From Lysobacterales bacterium (GTDB lineage Bacteria > Pseudomonadota > Gammaproteobacteria > Xanthomonadales > SZUA-36), in assembly GCA_026193295.1 (NCBI GenBank), contig JAPHSB010000191.1, positions 1 to 9,293 of the forward strand: 9,293 nucleotides of DNA. The letters run 5' to 3'. Of this stretch, positions 5,858-9,293 are shown piece after piece (positions within the stretch are counted from its first letter, which is position 1; every line of letters starts with the position of its first letter). The notes under the pieces are model-generated. The model saw only the letters and a list, made by a program, of their open reading frames with translations, was not told the origin of the DNA and did not search any database. Position numbers and translations under genes: made by a program.

Positions 5858-6757
5858 ATGTCCGGAAAACCCCTGGCTTACCACGCTGACCTCATCACTC
5901 AATTTCCCCTGATCCACCAGGGTAAGGTGCGCGACAGTTTCGCGATCGACGCGGAACACATGCTGATCGTGGCCTCCGACCGCTTGTCCGCCTTCGATGT
6001 CGTCATGGCGGAACCGATTCCCGGCAAGGGTGAAATCCTCACGCGGATCTCGAATTTCTGGTTCCAGCGCACCCGGGACATCGTCCCGAATCACCTCAGC
6101 GGCATCGAACTGGCCGAGGCGATCGACGATCCGCAGCTCCTGGAGGTGCTTCGGCACCGTGCCGTCATCGTCAAGCGGCTCAAGCCGCTGCCGGTGGAGG
6201 CCGTGGTGCGCGGTTACCTGATCGGTTCAGGCTGGAAGGATTACCAGCGGACCGGCTCGGTCTGCGGCATTGCACTGCCGGCCGGGTTGCGCCAGGCCGA
6301 CCGCCTGCCGGAGGTGATCTTCACGCCGTCGAGCAAAGCGCCGAGCGGGAACCATGACCTCAACATCGACTTCGCGGCCGTGACCAGGCTGGTCGGGGCG
6401 GAACGGGCCGCACAGGTACGGGACGCGAGCATCCGCGTTTACGAGTTCGCCGTTAAGTACGCCGCGCCGCGCGGCATCATCATCGCGGACACCAAGTTCG
6501 AATTCGGGCTCGACGGAGACGGCCGCCTGCTGCTGATGGACGAGGTGCTGACGCCCGATTCCTCGCGCTTCTGGCCGGAAGAGTCCTACGCGCCCGGCAC
6601 CAGCCCGCCCAGCTACGACAAGCAGTTCGTGCGCGACTACCTGGAAACGCTGGATTGGGACAAGCGGCCGCCGCCCCCCCCGATCCCGGCCAACATCATC
6701 GAGGCGACCGCCCAAAAGTACCGCGAAGCCTACGAGCGCCTGACCGGAGAGATGTAG
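5858..6757 (+). CDS. purC: Phosphoribosylaminoimidazole-succinocarboxamide synthase (SAICAR synthetase)
   Basis: This cytoplasmic purine-biosynthesis enzyme makes SAICAR from CAIR, aspartate and ATP. The 299 residues fit the longer SAICAR synthetase type. Visible motifs: GKVRDSF (22-28, ATP loop), VASDRLSAFDVV (38-49), PIPGKGEILT (53-62), VVRGYLIGSGWKDY (116-129), FTPSSKAPSGNHDLNI (155-170), IIADTKFEFGLD (208-219) and LLMDEVLTPDSSRFWP (225-240). The frame is open further upstream (over djlA), but the ATG at 5858 gives the family N terminus and lies downstream of a TATAAT box; a weak AAGG precedes it. Near the C terminus a run of five prolines (271-275) is encoded partly by eight consecutive C residues (6674-6681). 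The stop TAG (6755-6757) and part of the last codon fall inside the adjoining inverted-repeat element. Confidence 0.98.
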   Translation: MSGKPLAYHADLITQFPLIHQGKVRDSFAIDAEHMLIVASDRLSAFDVVMAEPIPGKGEILTRISNFWFQRTRDIVPNHLSGIELAEAIDDPQLLEVLRHRAVIVKRLKPLPVEAVVRGYLIGSGWKDYQRTGSVCGIALPAGLRQADRLPEVIFTPSSKAPSGNHDLNIDFAAVTRLVGAERAAQVRDASIRVYEFAVKYAAPRGIIIADTKFEFGLDGDGRLLLMDEVLTPDSSRFWPEESYAPGTSPPSYDKQFVRDYLETLDWDKRPPPPPIPANIIEATAQKYREAYERLTGEM

Positions 6758-6821
6758 GACCGAATTCATTCGGGAACAATGACCTTGCAAGGAGGCGCCG
6801 GGCACCCCGGTGCAGGACCGT

Positions 6822-6840
6822 AGCCCGCCGGGAGCGGGCT
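6822..6840 (+). repeat. GTAG-led hairpin inside the repeat element
   Basis: AGCCCGC (6822-6828) and GCGGGCT (6834-6840) form a perfect 7-base-pair stem around the 5-base loop CGGGA. The sequence just before the stem completes GTAGCCCGC, resembling the GTAG head of REP units. No T-run follows, so it is not a typical intrinsic terminator. Confidence 0.55.
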
Positions 6841-6877
6841 TCCAGCGCCCAGGGATGGCTCGAGCGCAGGCGGTGGA

Positions 6878-6914
6878 ACGAGTGCGGTTTCGCCGTAGGC
6901 GAAGAAGCGCTCGT
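6878..6914. repeat. Central imperfect hairpin of the repeat element
   Basis: ACGAG-(T)GC-TTCGCC (6878-6894) and its counterpart 6898-6914 are complementary at 13 of 17 positions around the 3-base loop GTA. It sits near the middle of the 253-base element, making the whole region a nested set of self-complementary segments. Confidence 0.5.
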
Positions 6915-7019
6915 GGAATGCCGTCGCGCGTGCGTCCGGAACCGGGGTGCCCGGCACCTCCCCGCTTCACAATGCACAGCCTTCCCGAATGAATTCGGTC
7001 CTACAGAGGGATACACATC

Positions 7020-7490
7020 ATGCGAAAAATCGACGCCCTGCTCGACGAATACGGCGCCAGCCACGTCAACCGGCTCAACAAGATCATTCACTGGATCTGC
7101 GTGCCGCCGATCGTCTGGACGGTGGTGGCCCTGCTGTGGTCGATTCCGTTCCCCTGGGAGATCGGCCCGGGCATCGTATCGCTCAACTGGGCGGTGATCG
7201 CGCTGCTGCTGGTGCAGATCTACTATTTCCGGCTGTCGCGGCGGCTGGGCATGGGACTGATGCTGTACAACCTGGCGATGCTCTGGCTGACCGCGGTAGT
7301 CGAGGCAAATTCACCCTGGCCGCTGTGGCAAGTGGCGCTGGCGGTATTCGTGCTGGCCTGGATCGGCCAGTTCATCGGCCACGTTTTCGAGGGGAAGCGT
7401 CCGTCGTTTTTCAAGGACCTGCAGTTCCTGCTGATCGGCCCCGCCTGGCTGATGTCCTTCGTTTACCGGCAGGTCGGGCTGGAATTCTGA
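7020..7490 (+). CDS. Mpo1-like (DUF962/YGL010w) membrane protein
   Basis: This 156-residue protein has about four membrane helices (near 25-42, 53-70, 78-95 and 103-122) and matches the Mpo1/DUF962 family. In yeast, Mpo1 is an iron-dependent dioxygenase that shortens 2-hydroxy fatty acids during phytosphingosine breakdown; the substrate of bacterial members is largely unknown to me. Family features: the N-terminal DEYGASHVNRLNKIIHWICV with H15 and H24, the second-half GQFIGHVFEGKRPSFFKDL with H121 and E124, and the ending LLIGPAWLMSFVYRQVG. The repeated His in polar edges of the helices fits a metal site. The ATG at 7020 has AGAGGG nine bases upstream, just outside or at the edge of the repeat element. 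It is convergent with the antiporter gene and separated from purC by the repeat element, so it may need its own promoter, which I could not identify. Confidence 0.88.
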   Translation: MRKIDALLDEYGASHVNRLNKIIHWICVPPIVWTVVALLWSIPFPWEIGPGIVSLNWAVIALLLVQIYYFRLSRRLGMGLMLYNLAMLWLTAVVEANSPWPLWQVALAVFVLAWIGQFIGHVFEGKRPSFFKDLQFLLIGPAWLMSFVYRQVGLEF

Positions 7491-7494
7491 GGCA

Positions 7495-7510
7495 GCCCGC
7501 CGTGGCGGGC
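7495..7510. terminator. GC hairpin between convergent genes
   Basis: GCCCGCC (7495-7501) and GGCGGGC (7504-7510) form a strong stem in the 30-base gap between two convergent stop codons. A T-run is missing on either side, so it may work as a weak bidirectional terminator or mRNA end-protector rather than a classic intrinsic terminator. Confidence 0.4.
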
Positions 7511-7520
7511 CGCCTGCAGC

Positions 7521-9230
7521 TCAGGCGATGTAGTAGAAGAACACGTAGGTCGTCAGCAGCACCGCGATCCAGAGCGCCGTGGTCCCGATGGGCCAGGCTC
7601 GGGCAAACACGCCATGCACCCGGCGGCCGTCCAGTGTGCGCGAGCCGAACAGGCGACGTCCGTGCGCGCCCAGTTTCCCACCCAGCCACGTCGCGCCCGC
7701 GGTCAGCCCGCCGCCCAGCCGGGTCATCAATGCCAGCGATGCGTCGGCCAGGCGGGCCAGCCCCACGCGCCACAGCCAGTCCGTGTCGAGGCTGATCGTC
7801 TCGGTGCGCCGCATCAGCGGCAGCATCAGGAAAAAGGCGAGGCCGCTGAACAGCAGCAACTGCAGGTAGAAAACGACCTTGCTCGCCGTGTAGGCCTCGT
7901 ATTCGACCGGGTACGGCAGGTAGTCGTAAAGCAGCTGCGGCGCGACGCCGAACAGGATGCACAGCACGGCGAAAAACACCATCGCGGCGCCCATGTTCCA
8001 GGGGGCGTCCTTGGGTCTCAGGCCGGAGTCCCGTTGAAAGAAAACGAACCAGGGGAACTTGATGCCGGCATGCAGGAACACGCCGGCGGAAGCAGCCGCG
8101 AGCAGGAAATACACCCAAACCAGGCTTTCATCGGCAGCCGCCTGGGAGATCATGGTCTTGGTCGTGAAGCCCGAGGTCAGCGGAAACCCGGAAATCGCCA
8201 ATGCACCGATGATGCCGCAGACCGCCGTCAGCGGCATGGTGCGGAAGAGACCGCCGACCTCGCTGCACTTGCTGCGGCCTGTCCTGTACACGACGACGCC
8301 CGCGCTCATGAACAACAGCGCCTTGTAAATAATGTGGGCAAACGCATGGGCCGCCGCGCCGTTGATCGCCATCTGCGTGCCGATGCCGATGGCGCAAACC
8401 ATGAAGCCCACCTGGTTGACGATGGAGAACGCCAGGATTCGGCGGATGTTGTTCTCCAGCAGCGCATAGATGATGCCGTACATCACCATGAAGAGGCCGA
8501 TGCCGATCAGCAGCGGCTCCCCGGGGAACAGCAGGATCAGGGCGAGCACCGCCGTCTTGGTCGTGAAGGCGGACAGGAAAACCGAGCCGGTGGGGCTGGA
8601 TTCCGGATAGGCGTCGGACAGCCACGCGGAAAGCGGCGGCGCGGCGGCATTGATCAGTATCCCGATCAGGATCATCCAGTGATCGAAATTGTCCGCCAGC
8701 ATGGGCCGTACATCGATCGACCCGGTGTGGATCATCACGCCCTCGATGCCGACCTTGAGGATGACGCCGCCCAGCAGGTGCATGATGGCGTAACGGATGC
8801 CGGCCGCGCGCGCGCCGGGCGTGCCGCCGCACCATACGACCACCGTCGAGAACAGCGCCATCAACTCCCAAAACAGGAACAGGCTGATCAGGTCCCCGGA
8901 GAAGCTGACGCCGACAGCGCCCGCAGCGTAGGCATAGGCTGCTGCCAGCTCGTACCAGCGCGCCTGCCGGTAGGCGAAGAGTCCGCCTGCGAATGCCATC
9001 AGGGCGAAGATAGTCGCGAACAGGCGCCGCAGCGGGCTGCCCTCGATCGGTTCGATGGGGTACTGGAGAAAATCCAGTGTCAGGACAACGCCGTCCGGCA
9101 CCTGCCAGACGGCGGCCAGCGTCAGCAGCGGCGTGAGCAGCACGACCGCCGTCCGCACCCAGCCGCGCGTGAGCCCGATCAGCAGGGCGCCGGCCAGCAG
9201 GATCAACGCGGGTGGAATGAAATCAATCAT
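7521..9230 (-). CDS. Proton-antiporter subunit, MrpD/MnhD type (NuoL/M/N superfamily)
   Basis: This 569-residue, highly hydrophobic protein of about 14 or more helices belongs to the family of complex I antiporter-like subunits and Mrp Na+/H+ antiporter subunit D. Signature regions: FSGDLISLFLFWELMALFS with the conserved channel glutamate E122; APPLSAWLSDAYPESSPTGS (197-216) leading into LSAFTTKTAVLALI with K225; HAFAHIIYKALLFMSAG (295-311) with H295, H299 and K303; and GFPLTSGFTTKTMI with K358. These charged residues inside helices are those expected for proton translocation. Beyond about residue 480 is a C-terminal extension ending in a further helix (about 548-568). The ATG at 9230 overlaps the stop of an upstream gene by 8 bases, indicating translational coupling in an operon whose last gene this is. 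Mrp subunit D, a hydrogenase-associated subunit or a complex I-like paralogue cannot be distinguished without the upstream genes; Mrp-type is most likely. Confidence 0.88.
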   Translation of the reverse strand: MIDFIPPALILLAGALLIGLTRGWVRTAVVLLTPLLTLAAVWQVPDGVVLTLDFLQYPIEPIEGSPLRRLFATIFALMAFAGGLFAYRQARWYELAAAYAYAAGAVGVSFSGDLISLFLFWELMALFSTVVVWCGGTPGARAAGIRYAIMHLLGGVILKVGIEGVMIHTGSIDVRPMLADNFDHWMILIGILINAAAPPLSAWLSDAYPESSPTGSVFLSAFTTKTAVLALILLFPGEPLLIGIGLFMVMYGIIYALLENNIRRILAFSIVNQVGFMVCAIGIGTQMAINGAAAHAFAHIIYKALLFMSAGVVVYRTGRSKCSEVGGLFRTMPLTAVCGIIGALAISGFPLTSGFTTKTMISQAAADESLVWVYFLLAAASAGVFLHAGIKFPWFVFFQRDSGLRPKDAPWNMGAAMVFFAVLCILFGVAPQLLYDYLPYPVEYEAYTASKVVFYLQLLLFSGLAFFLMLPLMRRTETISLDTDWLWRVGLARLADASLALMTRLGGGLTAGATWLGGKLGAHGRRLFGSRTLDGRRVHGVFARAWPIGTTALWIAVLLTTYVFFYYIA

Positions 9231-9293
9231 CCTCAGGCTCCGCGTAATACTTCTCTTCGCGTTTCAGGACCCAGCCCATGACCTTGGCGAACA
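9223..9293 (-). CDS. C-terminal end of an upstream operon gene (partial)
   Basis: In the minus-strand frame ending with TGA at 9225-9223, the last 22 residues read FAKVMGWVLKREEKYY then AEPEDD. The stop overlaps the ATG of the antiporter subunit by 8 bases, which supports a real, coupled gene. The charged tail after a hydrophobic stretch would fit the cytoplasmic end of a membrane subunit, possibly another antiporter subunit, but the visible part is too short to name it. Confidence 0.6.
   Translation of the reverse strand, partial: FAKVMGWVLKREEKYYAEPEDD

Larger units (their letters stand above)
6753..7005. repeat. Composite inverted-repeat element (REP/BIME- or MITE-like), 253 bp
   Basis: The element is bounded by perfect 24-base inverted repeats at 6753-6776 and 6982-7005; the core word GGACCGAATTCATTCGGG is itself a hairpin (CCGAAT-TC-ATTCGG). 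A second inverted pair lies inside: 6791-6811 and 6941-6961 match in 20 of 21 bases (core GCCGGGCACCCCGGT), followed by a partly conserved GGAC. Further in are a GTAG-led hairpin (6822-6840) and a central imperfect hairpin (6878-6914). There is no credible protein gene within. The 'GTAGG + short palindrome' units resemble the REP sequences of pseudomonads and related bacteria (comparison from memory). It fills the purC to Mpo1-like gap and supplies purC's stop codon. It may fold into a large cruciform or RNA hairpin and could act as a transcription barrier. Whether it is a mobile miniature element or a BIME cannot be told from one copy. Confidence 0.8.

Noticed and set aside
6810..6992. 60-codon plus-strand frame, and its minus-strand counterpart, in the repeat element
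   Set aside because: Arg/Pro-rich translation of palindromic DNA with no convincing ribosome-binding site or domain; better explained as repeat sequence.
7614..9281. Plus-strand open frame of 555 codons
   Set aside because: It lies opposite the antiporter subunit; the product is rich in His, Gln, Arg and Asp, the mirror of a hydrophobic membrane protein, and has no family motif.

Overview
The window is about 9.3 kb of high-GC bacterial chromosome. Gene content (DjlA, PurC, Rpe, a Gram-negative dedicated sortase system, an Mrp-type antiporter subunit) suggests a gammaproteobacterium, probably an aquatic or marine one. The lineage is inferred from gene families; no rRNA or other definitive marker is present.

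Layout, left to right. (1) 1-4202 holds a dedicated sortase system. On the minus strand are the start of a sensor histidine kinase (pdsS, cut by the left edge) and its OmpR-type response regulator (pdsR). Facing away from them on the plus strand are a VIT + von Willebrand A protein with a C-terminal sorting-type tail, and a class GN sortase whose GTG start overlaps the target's stop codon. A 240-base divergent intergenic region (1225-1464) carries a plausible pdsR promoter with a palindrome in its spacer. (2) 4189-5745 is a minus-strand housekeeping pair, djlA (membrane J-domain co-chaperone) followed by rpe (ribulose-phosphate 3-epimerase). The end of rpe overlaps the end of the sortase gene by 14 bases, tail to tail. 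(3) 5858-6757 is purC (SAICAR synthetase), divergent from djlA, with a clear TATAAT box. (4) 6753-7005 is a roughly 250-base non-coding element bounded by perfect 24-base inverted repeats, with nested inverted repeats inside. It begins within the last codon of purC, whose stop codon it contains. (5) 7020-7490 is a small four-helix membrane protein of the Mpo1/DUF962 family. (6) 7521-9293 is a minus-strand operon end: a 569-residue proton-antiporter (MrpD/NuoL-M-N type) subunit, translationally coupled to an upstream gene of which only the last 22 codons are visible.

How the genes work together: the kinase and regulator presumably sense an envelope signal and control the neighbouring sortase-substrate pair. 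The substrate is exported and the membrane sortase would cleave its C-terminal tail and attach it to an unknown acceptor. This gene set is recognised in silico as a protein-family set, but to my knowledge the acceptor, signal and purpose in Gram-negative cells are not experimentally defined, so it is the most interesting system here. The most interesting non-coding signal is the nested inverted-repeat element between purC and the Mpo1-like gene.
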